Below are positions 43,601 to 51,566 of a stretch of 64,000 nucleotides of DNA, in pieces. The DNA is from Xanthomonas sp. CFBP 8443 (lineage in GTDB: Bacteria > Pseudomonadota > Gammaproteobacteria > Xanthomonadales > Xanthomonadaceae). Position 1 is the first letter of the stretch. Each line of letters opens with the position of its first letter. Below the pieces are notes generated by a model, which had not been told where the DNA came from, made no database searches, and saw only the letters and a program-made list of their open reading frames with translations. The translations under genes and the position numbers were made by a program. The DNA lies in NCBI RefSeq assembly GCF_025666195.1, contig NZ_CP102592.1:5084001-5148000 (forward strand), written 5' to 3'.

Positions 43601-45183
43601 CCCGGCGCGAAGGTCAGCGTACCGACGCGCGCGACATAGTCGCTGCCGGCGGTGGCGGTGCCGTCGGCGCTGGCGTAGTCGACCGATACGGTCTGGCCGC
43701 TGGCCGCGCTCAGGCTCACCGTGAAGGTGGCCGTGGTGGTGCCGCTGTTGCCTTCGTTGACGCTGACATCGTCGATCGACAGCGTCGGCTGCGCATCGTC
43801 GTTGACGATGGTGCCCTGGCCCTGGGGGTCGCTGACGCTGGCGCCGCTGACGTTGCTGACGTTGACGAAGAAGTTCTCGTTGGCTTCGTTGAGCGAGTCG
43901 CCGTTGATCAGCACGGTGAAGGTGCCGCTGCTGCTGCCGGCGGGGATGGTCTGCCCGGTCAGGCTCGAGGCGACGTAGTCCACGCCCGCAGTGGCGGAGC
44001 CATCGGCCGTGGCGATGTCGAAGCTGACGCCGCCGGCGCCGGCCGGCTGGCTCAGCGAGACGGTAAAGGTCGCGTTGCTGGTGCCGGCATCGCCTTCGTT
44101 GAGGCTCACATTGTTGATGCTCAGCGAGGGCACATCGTCGTTGGCGATGGTGCCGGTGGCGCTATCGGGCGAACCCACGCTGTAGCCGCTGCCCGCGGCC
44201 AGGCTGATCACCACGGTTTCGTCGGGTTCGACGGTGCCGTCGGCGGTCGGATTGATGGTGATGGTGCCGATGGTCTGGCCGGCGCCGATCACCAGCGGCG
44301 AGCTCACGGCCGCGTAATCGGCGCCGGACGTGGCGCTGCCGCCGACGCTGAAGGCGACCGACGTCGCGTTCACCGGGGCCTGGTCGAGCGTGACGGTGTA
44401 GACCAGGTTGGTGGCGCCGTCCTCGGACACGCTGGCCGGGGCCACCGCGATCGACGCGCTGGGCACGTCGTCGTCGAGGATGGTCGCGGTCGCCGCGGAC
44501 GGGCTGCCGATGCCGTAACCGCTGCCGCTGACCACGCTCATGATCACCGTCTCGTCCGCTTCGACGGTGCCGTCGGCGATCGGCGTGATGGGGAACGTGG
44601 CGGTGGTGGTATTGGCCGGAATCACGACGCTGCCCACCGCGCCGTTGTAGTCCCCCCCGCTGGTGGCGGTGCCGCTGGAGGCGATGTTGACCGTCGTCGC
44701 CGAATTGCTGGTCTGGCTCAGCGTCACCGTGTAGGTGAAGGCCGCGCCGCTGTCTTCGTTGCGGCTGGCCGGCGCGACCGCGATGCTGGCCGATAGCGCT
44801 GGGGTGATGGTGATGTTGAAGGTGATGGTGTCGCCGTCTCCGTCGAAGTAATAGAAGCTGTCGGACGTTGCCGCATTGCCGTTGTGGGTATAGGTGACGG
44901 TCTGCGCCCCACCTGCGCCGAGGCCACTAAGCACGCTGGTGCCGTTTGTTGGCTGACTACTGTCCTCACCGAGTCCGAGATCAGACGGCCCGTCGCAATT
45001 GCTGACGTCGATGACGACGGAGTTGCCCTGCACAACGGTCCTGCTTACGGTCGGGCAGTACTGCGAGGCCGCTGCGGCGGCCAGGCCGGAATACGACATC
45101 GTCAGCAACAGCAGCGCAAAAATCAGCGGCAAGCGCACAAAGGCACGCGCACTTGCGTGCGCAACGGTGCAATTCGTAGACAT
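40672..45183 (-). CDS. Autotransporter with Calx-beta and Ig-like repeats
   Basis: Predicted 1503-residue type Va secreted protein. A signal peptide covers about 1-38 (LPLIFALLLLTMSYSGLAAAAA). After a Cys-containing N-terminal module (YCPT...VSNCDG) come four Calx-beta-type repeats, each with the N-E-D/G motif and ending N/L-D-D, then four putative-Ig (He_PIG) repeats with the phrase 'SGGTAPYSYAVSAGALPAGLTL' in variant forms. Next is a bacterial cadherin/Ig-like region (VDDTGATLVETALTLAVTGNDTG) and an alpha-helical linker (AQAESTRRFAKAQIDNFQRRLEA) that would pass through the barrel pore. The C-terminal 270 residues are the translocator barrel, ending in an aromatic residue (MFNVEKKY). Start at the ATG at 45183. 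It is divergent from three tail-collar genes. Probably surface-displayed and adhesive. Confidence 0.88.
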   Translation of the reverse strand: MSTNCTVAHASARAFVRLPLIFALLLLTMSYSGLAAAAASQYCPTVSRTVVQGNSVVIDVSNCDGPSDLGLGEDSSQPTNGTSVLSGLGAGGAQTVTYTHNGNAATSDSFYYFDGDGDTITFNITITPALSASIAVAPASRNEDSGAAFTYTVTLSQTSNSATTVNIASSGTATSGGDYNGAVGSVVIPANTTTATFPITPIADGTVEADETVIMSVVSGSGYGIGSPSAATATILDDDVPSASIAVAPASVSEDGATNLVYTVTLDQAPVNATSVAFSVGGSATSGADYAAVSSPLVIGAGQTIGTITINPTADGTVEPDETVVISLAAGSGYSVGSPDSATGTIANDDVPSLSINNVSLNEGDAGTSNATFTVSLSQPAGAGGVSFDIATADGSATAGVDYVASSLTGQTIPAGSSSGTFTVLINGDSLNEANENFFVNVSNVSGASVSDPQGQGTIVNDDAQPTLSIDDVSVNEGNSGTTTATFTVSLSAASGQTVSVDYASADGTATAGSDYVARVGTLTFAPGTTAQGVAITVNGDTAVEPNETFSVDLSGASNAGIARATGTGTITNDDAVVTVGPASLPSATAGTAYSQNLSASGGTAPYSFVISAGALPAGLTLSAAGVLSGTPTASGSFNFTATATDSGGSPTSGNRAYALVVASPTLTLPATTLAGGTAGQAYTAAINPATGGIAPYTYTLSAGALPAGVTVNSATGALSGTPTVAGNFNFSLTATDSTTGSAGQASQSYSLSIVSPTLSIAPPTLPTGTAGSAYSQTLSASGGTAPYSYAVSAGALPTGLSLAAGGALAGTPTVAGSFAFTVTVTDAGSFTAAQAYTLSIAAPTLSVAPPTLPSGTVGNAYSQTLSASGGTAPYSYAVSAGTLPAGLTLAAGGALSGTPTAIASSTFTVTVTDAHGFTAAQAYTVAIAAAVPAPVAVDDTGATLVETALTLAVTGNDTGSIDTIAVTTAPTHGTAVVNGVQLIYTPAAGYVGADTLSYTATGAGGTSAPATVTITVNARPVAASATMQAVSGEAQTVDLTRNATGGPFVAAALVAIMPANAGTATITRSGGAAATGVPTAAAADGPSFIMTFTPNPAFSGQATVRFTLSNAYATSAEAAIVFVVAPRPDPTLDAEVRGLIDAQAESTRRFAKAQIDNFQRRLEATHRGDRSFDNSLSFQASSHCRQAERGVTAQPCSQPTWDADTAMDAGDPAATRTPTARTAVDGDLGLWVGGAIRSGSLDKQAQRAGVDFQSDGLSMGADYRASDWLALGAGLGWGRDDSDVGRNGSRSKATAYTLALYASVHPGQHFFFDTLVGYQLLSYDLRRYVTDNGELAEGGRDGSQWIASVSTGADLQRGDWQITPYARVDMARATLDAYSEAAMAPYALHYADMDVSTTTGNLGLRLEWRREMSWGQFTPQLRVEYQRDFQGRGDATLSYADLSGGPLYRTGLSVFDRNRLMLGLGAVFTTEQGLSTRVEYRGVTDGDSGSDQTWMFNVEKKY

Positions 45184-45450
45184 ATTCCATTTCCCCGGAA
45201 GATCACGCCATCCCACTGGCGCCGGCAACGCTCCTGGTGCCTCGGACAGCATGGTTATAGGCTTTAAAAGGCGTATTCCCCTCCACGCTGCAGCGGCATT
45301 TGAACAGTAAATTCACATATTCGTAAAGCAACAAATGCACTGAAACTGTCTAGTTCAGCATTATCAAAGCTTGTTTCGCGCAAGGGACGTGTTTAAGTGC
45401 GCTTGCGCCAGGCACGATGTCGGCGTCAAACCATTCGGGGGGAGATCCGC

Positions 45451-45996
45451 ATGAGCGAGTTCTTCGTTGGTCAGATCATGATGACCGGCTTCGTTTTCGC
45501 GCCCAAGTATTTTGCGCAGTGCAACGGGCAGGTGCTGCCAATCAACCAGAACCAGGTGCTTTTCAGCCTGCTCGGCACCCGTTTCGGCGGCAATGGCAGC
45601 ACCACCTTCGCGCTGCCGGACATGCGTGGGCGCACCCCGGTCGGCTTCTCGCCATCTGCCGATCCGGCCTGGCAACCGTCGCCGCTGCCGATGGGCCAGA
45701 GCGCCGGCGCCGAGAACGTCTCGCTGCTGCCAAGCAATCTGCCCGCGCACAATCATTTTCTGGAGTGTTCGAACACCACGGGCAACAACCGCAATCCCTC
45801 TGGCCGCTCGTTCGCCAACAACGCCAGCACCACCGGTCCGGCCACCGCGTTGTATGGGGCGCCCGGGACGCTGGTGGCGATGAATCCGGCGACGGTGGGT
45901 CCGGCCGGCGGCAGCCAGCCGCATCCGAACCTGCAGCCGTACACCACGATCAATTTCTGCATCGCGCTTAACGGCATCTTCCCCTCGCGCAGCTGA
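45451..45996 (+). CDS. Tail-collar (MdpB-like) protein 1
   Basis: Predicted 181-residue protein of the phage tail-collar domain family, close to 'microcystin-dependent protein' MdpB. The conserved start EFFVGQIMMTGFVFAPKYFAQCNGQVLPINQNQVLFSLLGTRFGGNGSTTFALPDMRGRTPVGF is intact, and the C-terminal PYTTINFCIALNGIFPSRS is typical. These proteins form beta-rich trimers in phage or phage-like tails, but in bacterial chromosomes they occur in clusters without phage genes and with unknown role. First of three homologous tandem genes. GGGGGGAGA ribosome-binding site just upstream of the ATG at 45451. Confidence 0.9.
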   Translation: MSEFFVGQIMMTGFVFAPKYFAQCNGQVLPINQNQVLFSLLGTRFGGNGSTTFALPDMRGRTPVGFSPSADPAWQPSPLPMGQSAGAENVSLLPSNLPAHNHFLECSNTTGNNRNPSGRSFANNASTTGPATALYGAPGTLVAMNPATVGPAGGSQPHPNLQPYTTINFCIALNGIFPSRS

Positions 45997-46052
45997 GCCC
46001 TCCATCCGCGCGCCGATGGCGCGCAGCGCCACCATCGACCAGGAAGGACACC

Positions 46053-46580
46053 ATGGCAACTCCCTTCATCGGCGAGATCCGCATGTTCGGCTTCGGCCGC
46101 ACCCCGCAGAACTGGCAGGCGTGCGACGGCAGCCTGTTGTCGATCTCCGAATACGAAGTCCTGTTCATGCTGATCGGTACCACCTACGGCGGCGATGGGC
46201 AGAACACGTTCGCGGTCCCGGACCTGCGTGGGCGCTTGCCGCTGCATCAGGGACAGGGACCGGGCCTGAGCAACTATGTCATCGCGCAAACCTCTGGCAC
46301 CGAGACGGTCACGCTGACCGGCCTGCAGATGCCCGCGCACACGCATACGCTGGTGGCCACGACCGCCGCCGCCACTGCCACCGCACCGACCGGCCTGCTG
46401 CCCGGCACGGTCGCCGGCGACATGTTCTATGCGACCGACATCAGCGGCGTCGTTGCGTTGCCAATGGCGACGCAGTCGACCACGATCACGGGCGGCAGCC
46501 TGCCGCACGACAACGTCATGCCCACGTTGACGGTGCAGTACTGCATCTCCACCGCCGGCATCTTTCCGCAGCAGAGCTGA
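46053..46580 (+). CDS. Tail-collar (MdpB-like) protein 2
   Basis: Predicted 175-residue homolog of the preceding protein: PFIGEIRMFGFGRTPQNWQACDGSLLSISEYEVLFMLIGTTYGGDGQNTFAVPDLRGRLPLHQG at the start and LTVQYCISTAGIFPQQS at the end. The middle third (VVATTAAATATAPTGLLPG) differs, consistent with paralogs that trimerise or form a heteromeric complex. AGGAAGGA lies upstream of the ATG. It follows the first copy after 56 bp. Confidence 0.9.
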   Translation: MATPFIGEIRMFGFGRTPQNWQACDGSLLSISEYEVLFMLIGTTYGGDGQNTFAVPDLRGRLPLHQGQGPGLSNYVIAQTSGTETVTLTGLQMPAHTHTLVATTAAATATAPTGLLPGTVAGDMFYATDISGVVALPMATQSTTITGGSLPHDNVMPTLTVQYCISTAGIFPQQS

Positions 46581-46640
46581 CCCCATTCGCCGCGCCGCGC
46601 TCGCCGTGGTGCCTGCCCGTTCCACCGGAGGACCGCGTTC

Positions 46641-47180
46641 ATGACCGAACCCTATATCGGCGAAATCCAGCTGTTCGGCTTCGACTTCAATCCCGTCGGC
46701 TGGGCGCTGTGCAACGGTGCCATGCTGCCGGTGCAGCAGAACACCACGCTGTACTCGCTGCTCGGCACGGCCTACGGCGGCAACGGCAGCACGACGTTCC
46801 AGCTGCCGAATTTCTGCGGGCGTGCCAGCTGCGAACAGGGCCAGGGGCCGGGATTGAGTAGCCGGCAGCGCGGCGACAGCTTCGGCTCGGCCGGAGTGAG
46901 CCTGTCGACCACGCAGATCCCGCCGCACCAGCACGGCATCACCGCGTTCTCGCAACCGGACCCGGCCAAGAGAACCGGGACCCCCGCCAACGGCGCGGCG
47001 CTGTCGTCGCTGGGCAGCGCTGCGGCGCGTCCGTTCGCGACGGTGGCGCAGCCCGAGGCCCAATTCTCGCCGGCGGCGCTGCTGCCCACCGGCAACGGCC
47101 TGGCGCACGAGAACCAGCAGCCCTACCTGGCGGTGAACTTCTGCATCGCGCTGTCGGGTGTCTACCCATCGTTCGACTGA
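46641..47180 (+). CDS. Tail-collar (MdpB-like) protein 3
   Basis: Predicted 179-residue third paralog: EPYIGEIQLFGFDFNPVGWALCNGAMLPVQQNTTLYSLLGTAYGGNGSTTFQLPNFCGRASCEQGQGPG and the closing YLAVNFCIALSGVYPSFD. GGAGG precedes the ATG at 46641. All three proteins keep the G-C-N-G or A-C-D-G cysteine and a C-terminal N/Q-Y/F-C-I motif, suggesting a structural disulfide. The GNAT gene follows after 10 bp, so the four genes probably form one transcript. Confidence 0.9.
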   Translation: MTEPYIGEIQLFGFDFNPVGWALCNGAMLPVQQNTTLYSLLGTAYGGNGSTTFQLPNFCGRASCEQGQGPGLSSRQRGDSFGSAGVSLSTTQIPPHQHGITAFSQPDPAKRTGTPANGAALSSLGSAAARPFATVAQPEAQFSPAALLPTGNGLAHENQQPYLAVNFCIALSGVYPSFD

Positions 47181-47190
47181 GGCGACCCGC

Positions 47191-47763
47191 ATGTCCGCCG
47201 CCGCCGGTACGCCGGCGCCGACTTTTCCGGCTGGACGCGAGCCCGTCGCCCAGCCGGGCATATTGCGCGCGCGCGGCATCGGCCTGCGCGCCGCACGCGA
47301 AGCCGACCTGCCCTGGCTGCGCGACCTGTACGCCAGCACCCGCAACGCGGAGCTGGCCGCTATCCCATGGCCGGACGCTGCCAAGCGCGCGTTCCTCGAT
47401 CAGCAGTTCGCGCTGCAGCATGCGCACTATGTAAGCCACTTCGCCGACGCCGACTTCCTGATCGTGGAAACCGCGCAGGCGCCGCTGGGCAGGCTCTACC
47501 TGCAGCGCGGCGCGGCGCAACACGTGCTGGTCGACATCAGCCTGCTGCCGGTCTGGCGCGGGCAGGGCGTGGGCACCGCGCTGGTCGCGCACGCGCAAGC
47601 GCTGGCGGCCGCGGCCGGATGCCCGCTGTCGCTGCATGTGATGCATGCCAATCCCGCCGCACAGCGGCTGTACGCGCGGCTGGGCTTCCTCGCCGGCGAC
47701 GCCAGCGAAACCCACCTGCAGATGCACTGGCGCGCCGCCTGCGCGGCGCCGGCGCTCAGTTGA
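47191..47763 (+). CDS. GNAT-family N-acetyltransferase
   Basis: Predicted 190-residue acetyltransferase using acetyl-CoA. After a Pro/Ala-rich N-terminus the GNAT fold begins at ARGIGLRAAREADLPWLRDLYASTRNAELAAIPW. The acetyl-CoA motif is LLPVWRGQGVGTALVAHAQALAAAAG (R-G-x-G-V-G), followed by LHVMHANPAAQRLYARLGF. The ATG at 47191 lies 10 bp after the third tail-collar stop. Members of this neighbourhood type commonly include a GNAT; it could modify one of the neighbouring proteins, but that is inference. The gene overlaps the convergent DUF6916 gene by 8 bp. Confidence 0.88.
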   Translation: MSAAAGTPAPTFPAGREPVAQPGILRARGIGLRAAREADLPWLRDLYASTRNAELAAIPWPDAAKRAFLDQQFALQHAHYVSHFADADFLIVETAQAPLGRLYLQRGAAQHVLVDISLLPVWRGQGVGTALVAHAQALAAAAGCPLSLHVMHANPAAQRLYARLGFLAGDASETHLQMHWRAACAAPALS

Positions 47764-48043
47764 ACACGGCCTGGTACAGGAAGCCCTCGCGCTCGCGCGC
47801 CACCGGCACCAGGAAGATCCCCACTTCGCCCAGGCGCGCATGGCGCATGCGGTAGATCTGTTGCGGGAACAGGAACGAGGAGGTATTGCGGAACAGCAGC
47901 GAGAACGGCGCGCGCTGCGCGGGGGTCTTGATCGGCAAGGGCCGCGCCTCGACCAGCACGAAGGAGATCTCGCCCTCGTTCAACTCCGCCGCGAACGTCT
48001 CGTTCACGCTTCCGGCGAAATGTTCCAACGTCAGCAATTCCAT
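47756..48043 (-). CDS. DUF6916 family protein
   Basis: Predicted 95-residue protein with the DUF6916 pattern: MELLTLEHFAGSVNETFAAEL at the start, LVEARPLP in the middle, FSLLFRN and the C-terminal GEVGIFLVPVAREREGFLYQAVFN. The fold is expected to be a small beta-barrel; function unknown. It is consistently found next to tail-collar/MdpB genes, suggesting a shared complex. It is on the opposite strand here and overlaps the GNAT gene end by 8 bp. GGAG lies before the ATG at 48043. Confidence 0.8.
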   Translation of the reverse strand: MELLTLEHFAGSVNETFAAELNEGEISFVLVEARPLPIKTPAQRAPFSLLFRNTSSFLFPQQIYRMRHARLGEVGIFLVPVAREREGFLYQAVFN

Positions 48044-48400
48044 GTACGACTCCCTGTCGCGGCGCCATCGCCTCGCGCATCGTGGCGGTCCGCGGCAGCG
48101 CGCACAAGGCCGGCGCGGCGCAGCGCCGACAGATCGGGCGCCGTCACGCTACAGTGGCTGCGCGCGCCACCGCATTGCATCGCAGGACCGGCATGGCGGC
48201 GTAAAGCGCAGCGCCTCGGAGCATCTGCCGAAGCCCGGCATGGAACCGGCCGGCCCAGACCCAAGACACGCTGTTGCATGTACGGCGTCCCCGGACCACG
48301 CGCACGCGGGCTTCACGGATGCGACAATACTGCACGGCCCAGTTCGGTTAAGTTCAGCGGACTGGCTCAATCCTGTGTTGATTTTTCGTTAAAGGCCGCG
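48044..48400. other. Non-coding gap before the mla operon
   Basis: 357 bp between the divergent DUF6916 and mlaF starts; it must include both promoters. The last 70 bp are less GC-rich. No recognised operator or RNA. Confidence 0.5.
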
Positions 48401-49192
48401 ATGGCGTCTCCCGAATCCAACTTGGTGCAGCTGTCCGGCGTGCGCATCGACCGCGGCGGCCGCGCGATCCTGCGCGACGTCTCGCTGGCGGTGCCGCGCG
48501 GCAGCATCACCGCGGTGCTCGGCCCGTCGGGCAGCGGCAAGTCGACGCTGCTGGCGGCGCTGACCGGCGAGCTGGTCCCGGTCGCCGGCACGGTCGAGGT
48601 GTTCGGCCAGCCGCTGCCGCACGGCAGCCGCGCGCTGCGCGAGACGCGCAAGAGCATCGGCGTGCTGCTGCAGGGCAACGGCCTGCTGACCGACCTGAGC
48701 GTGGCCGAGAACGTGGCGCTGCCGCTGCGCGCCCACACCCGCCTGCCCGAACCGGTGCTGCAACGGCTGGTGGCGCTGAAGCTGCATGCGGTGGGCCTGC
48801 TCGCCGTCGCCGATGCATGGCCGCGCGAACTGTCCGGCGGCATGGCGCGGCGCGTGGCGCTGGCCCGCGCGCTGGCCCTTGACCCGCCGCTGATGATCTA
48901 CGACGAACCGCTGACCGGGCTGGACCCGATCGCCTCCGGGGTGATCATGAGCCTGATCCAGCGCCTCAACGACACCCTCGGCCTGACCAGCATCATCGTC
49001 AGCCACCACGTCCACGAGACCCTGCCGATCTGCGACCAGGCGGTGGCCATCGCCAACGGCGGCGTGGTCTTCGCTGGGACCCCGGACGCGCTGCAGGCCA
49101 GCGCCGACCCGCTGCTGCAGCAGTTCCTGCACGGCCGCCCGGACGGTCCGATCCCGTTCGATGCGCCGGCGCGTGCGCGGAGCGCCGCCTGA
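48401..49192 (+). CDS. mlaF: MlaF, phospholipid ABC transporter ATPase
   Basis: Cytoplasmic ATPase of the MlaFEDB complex, which moves phospholipids between the inner membrane and the periplasmic carrier MlaC and so keeps outer-membrane asymmetry. The 263-residue protein has Walker A GPSGSGKS (41-48), Q-loop LLQGNGLLTDLSVAENV, signature LSGGM (144-148), Walker B LMIYDEPLTGLDP, and H-loop VSHHVHE. First gene of mlaFEDCB-A. The ATG at 48401 is preceded by AAAGG. Its TGA overlaps the ATG of mlaE by one base (shared at 49192), indicating tight coupling. Confidence 0.95.
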   Translation: MASPESNLVQLSGVRIDRGGRAILRDVSLAVPRGSITAVLGPSGSGKSTLLAALTGELVPVAGTVEVFGQPLPHGSRALRETRKSIGVLLQGNGLLTDLSVAENVALPLRAHTRLPEPVLQRLVALKLHAVGLLAVADAWPRELSGGMARRVALARALALDPPLMIYDEPLTGLDPIASGVIMSLIQRLNDTLGLTSIIVSHHVHETLPICDQAVAIANGGVVFAGTPDALQASADPLLQQFLHGRPDGPIPFDAPARARSAA

Positions 49193-49941
49193 TGGGCGCC
49201 GTCGCCTCGATCCGCGCGCTCGGCCGTGCCGGGCTGTTCTCGATCACCGTGCTGCGCGGCTCGCTGCCGACCCGCGATTTCCTGGCCGAGCTGGTCCGCG
49301 AGATCTACAAGGTCGGCGCGCGCTCGCTGCCGATCATCGCCGTCGGCGGCGCCTTCGTCGGCCTGGTGCTGACCCTGCAGGGCTACCGCACGCTGCAGAC
49401 CTACGGCGCCTCCGACGCCCTGTCCACGCTGCTGGGGCTGTCGCTGTACCGCGAGCTGGCGCCGGTGCTGACCGCGCTGCTGTTCATCGGCCGCGCCGGC
49501 AGCTCGATTGCCGCCGAACTGGGCCTGATGCGCGCCACCGACCAGATCAAGGCACTGGAGCTGATGGCGATCGACCCGGTGGCCAAGGCGGTGGCGCCGC
49601 GCTTCTGGGCGGCGGTGCTGACCGTGCCGCTGCTGACCGGCATCTTCTGCTCGCTGGCGATCAGCGCCAGCTACTTCGAGGCCGTGCACGTGCTGGGCCT
49701 GGACAAGGGCACGTTCTGGTCGGCGCTGTCGAGCAGCGTGGATTTCTGGGACGACTTCGGCGTGGCGATGCTGAAGTCGGCGGTGTTCGGCGGTACCGCG
49801 GCGCTGGTCGCCTCGTACGTCGGTTTCCATGCCGAGCCGACCATCGAGGGCACCTCGGTGGCCACCACCCGCGCGGTGGTGAACGCCTCGCTGCTGGTGC
49901 TGATGTTCAATTTCGTGTTGTCGGCGCTGCTGTTCCAGTAG
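49192..49941 (+). CDS. mlaE: MlaE, phospholipid ABC transporter permease
   Basis: Inner-membrane permease of the Mla complex, 249 residues with about five to six membrane helices. The family signature is present: FLAELVREIYKVGARSLPIIAVGGAFVGLVLTLQGYRTLQTYGA, LSLYRELAPVLTALLFIGRAGSSIAAELGLMRATDQIKALELMAIDPV, and FFG-like regions. It starts within the mlaF stop. MlaE dimerises and sits above the MlaD hexamer. Confidence 0.95.
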   Translation: MGAVASIRALGRAGLFSITVLRGSLPTRDFLAELVREIYKVGARSLPIIAVGGAFVGLVLTLQGYRTLQTYGASDALSTLLGLSLYRELAPVLTALLFIGRAGSSIAAELGLMRATDQIKALELMAIDPVAKAVAPRFWAAVLTVPLLTGIFCSLAISASYFEAVHVLGLDKGTFWSALSSSVDFWDDFGVAMLKSAVFGGTAALVASYVGFHAEPTIEGTSVATTRAVVNASLLVLMFNFVLSALLFQ

Positions 49942-50044
49942 GAACCGCACGCCGCACCGAGGCCCGCCGTCGCCGGCGGGTCACCGCTTTAACGGCCCCG
50001 GCACTGTCGCCGCGGCCCGGATGAATCAACAAGGTAGACACGTT

Positions 50045-50590
50045 ATGGCTATCCGTGGTCCCCGTCTCGAGTTCGCCGTCGGCGCCTTTCTGCTGCTGGG
50101 CCTGGCCTCGCTGCTGGTGCTGGCGCTCGCCTCCACCAACCGCCAGTGGGGGTTCGGCGGCGGCCGCTACGAGCTGACCGCCCGGTTCTCGCAGATCGGC
50201 CAGCTGCGCCAGCAGGCGCCGGTGAAGATCGGCGGGGTGATCATCGGCCAGGTGGCCAAGATCGAGCTGGACCCGGCCAAGTTCGACTCGGTGGTGACCC
50301 TGGCCATCGACGACCGCTACAAGGACCTGCCGGCCGACACCTCGGCCGGTATCCTGACCAGCGGCCTGCTCGGCGAAAGCTATGTCGGGCTGCAGCCCGG
50401 CGGCGATCCGGACACGCTCAAGCCGGGCCAGGAGATCGCCTTCACCCAGCCGGCGGTGGACCTGATCCAGTTGGTCGGCAAGTACATGTTCGGCGGCGGC
50501 AGCGGCGGAAGTAACACCGGCGCGACACCCGCTGCCGCATCCTCCGCGAACAGCCCCACTCCCTCTACGGAAACGGAACCCAAGCCATGA
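50045..50590 (+). CDS. mlaD: MlaD, MCE-domain lipid-binding protein
   Basis: A single-helix membrane-anchored MCE protein (181 residues) that forms the hexameric ring passing phospholipids through the periplasm. Helix at 10-30 (EFAVGAFLLLGLASLLVLALAS), MCE core GRYELTARFSQIGQLRQQAPVKIGGVIIGQV, and the loop GLLGESYVGLQPGGDPDTLKPGQEIAFTQPAVDLIQLVGKYMFGGG that lines the pore. The ATG at 50045 was preferred to 50021 because AAGGT precedes it and the N-terminus MAIRGPRLEF fits the family. A Gly/Ser/Thr-rich tail ends the protein. Confidence 0.93.
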   Translation: MAIRGPRLEFAVGAFLLLGLASLLVLALASTNRQWGFGGGRYELTARFSQIGQLRQQAPVKIGGVIIGQVAKIELDPAKFDSVVTLAIDDRYKDLPADTSAGILTSGLLGESYVGLQPGGDPDTLKPGQEIAFTQPAVDLIQLVGKYMFGGGSGGSNTGATPAAASSANSPTPSTETEPKP

Positions 50591-51258
50591 CCAATAAACT
50601 GCTCTCCGCCGCTCTCGCCGCTGCGCTGGCCGTCGCCGCCCCCGCCGTCGCGCTGGCGCAGGCCGCGCCCGCCGGCGCCGCCGCCGCCCAGCAGGGTTCG
50701 GCCAGCAAGGTCGTGCTCGACAACAGCACCCGCATCCTGGCCACGCTGGAACAGCGCCGCGCCGAGTTCAAGAGCAACAACGCCGCGCTCAAGCAGTTCA
50801 TCGACAGCGAGATGAACAAGTCCTTCGACCGCGACTATGCCGCGCGCCTGGTGCTCGGCGTGCACGGCCGCGGCGCCTCCGATGCCGACGTCAAGCTGTT
50901 CGCCGATGCGATGGCCGACAACCTGATGCAGCGCTACGGCACCTCGCTGCTGACCTTCGAAGGCAAGCCGCAGGTACGGGTGAAGTCGGAAACCCCGCTG
51001 CCGGGCGGTCGCGGCGCCAAGGTCTCCACCGAACTGCTGCGCAGCGGCGGCGACCCGATCCCGGTCGACTACCTGGTGCGCAATACCGGCGGCAACTGGA
51101 AGATCTTCGACGTGATGGTGGAAGGCGTGTCGTACGTGCAGACCTTCCGCAACCAGTTCGACACCCCGCTGCGCACCAAGTCGATCCCGCAGGTCGCGGC
51201 CGACCTGCGCAACGGCGCGCTGCAGGTCGCACCGGCGAGCAGCAGTGACAAGAAGTGA
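50587..51258 (+). CDS. mlaC: MlaC, periplasmic phospholipid carrier
   Basis: Predicted 223-residue periplasmic protein with a signal peptide (MTNKLLSAALAAALAVAAPAVALAQAAPA). It matches the MlaC/Ttg2D family, which shuttles phospholipids between the MlaA-porin complex in the outer membrane and MlaFEDB. The typical segments FIDSEMNKSFDRDYAARLVLG, LTFEGKPQVRVKSETPLPGGRGAKVSTELL, and VDYLVRNTGGNWKIFDVMVEGVSYVQTFRNQF are present. It overlaps mlaD by 4 bp (ATGA). Confidence 0.94.
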   Translation: MTNKLLSAALAAALAVAAPAVALAQAAPAGAAAAQQGSASKVVLDNSTRILATLEQRRAEFKSNNAALKQFIDSEMNKSFDRDYAARLVLGVHGRGASDADVKLFADAMADNLMQRYGTSLLTFEGKPQVRVKSETPLPGGRGAKVSTELLRSGGDPIPVDYLVRNTGGNWKIFDVMVEGVSYVQTFRNQFDTPLRTKSIPQVAADLRNGALQVAPASSSDKK

Positions 51259-51562
51259 GCCACGCCTGCGTCGCGACGGCGACACGCTCGCGCTGAGCGG
51301 CGTGCTCGACCGCGCCGCCGCCACCGCGTTGTGGCCGGCGGCGCTGCCGCTGCTGGCCGGCGCGCGCGCGCTGGATCTGCGCGAGGTATCGCGGGTGGAC
51401 AGCGCCGGCCTGGCGCTGCTCGCCGAACTGGCCGCACGCCTGCGTGCGCAGGGCCAGGCCGAGGTCGCCATCCACGGCGCCCCGGCCGGCCTGACCGAAT
51501 TGAGTGCCGCCTACCGGCTGGCCTCGACCCTGGATTTCCAATCTCCCCCGGCGGCGAGCTGA
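51245..51562 (+). CDS. mlaB: MlaB, STAS-domain subunit
   Basis: Predicted 105-residue cytoplasmic STAS protein that binds MlaF and stabilises the transporter. Core: DTLALSGVLDRAAATALWPAALPLLAGARALDLREVSRVDSAGLALLAELAARLRAQGQAEVAIHGAPAGLTEL, including the Asp-Ser-Ala-Gly motif at the STAS helix start. Start is the GTG at 51245, inside the mlaC end, giving 14 bp of overlap and tight coupling. It precedes mlaA by only 4 bp. Confidence 0.92.
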   Translation: MTRSEPRLRRDGDTLALSGVLDRAAATALWPAALPLLAGARALDLREVSRVDSAGLALLAELAARLRAQGQAEVAIHGAPAGLTELSAAYRLASTLDFQSPPAAS

Positions 51563-51566
51563 TCCC

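Noticed and set aside
43588..44796. Gly/Arg/Asp-rich plus-strand frame of 402 codons opposite the autotransporter
   Set aside because: Produced by the tandem repeat structure of the autotransporter on the other strand.
45451..47180. Resident prophage tail module
   Set aside because: Only collar-domain proteins are present; there are no capsid, portal, terminase, baseplate or lysis genes nearby.
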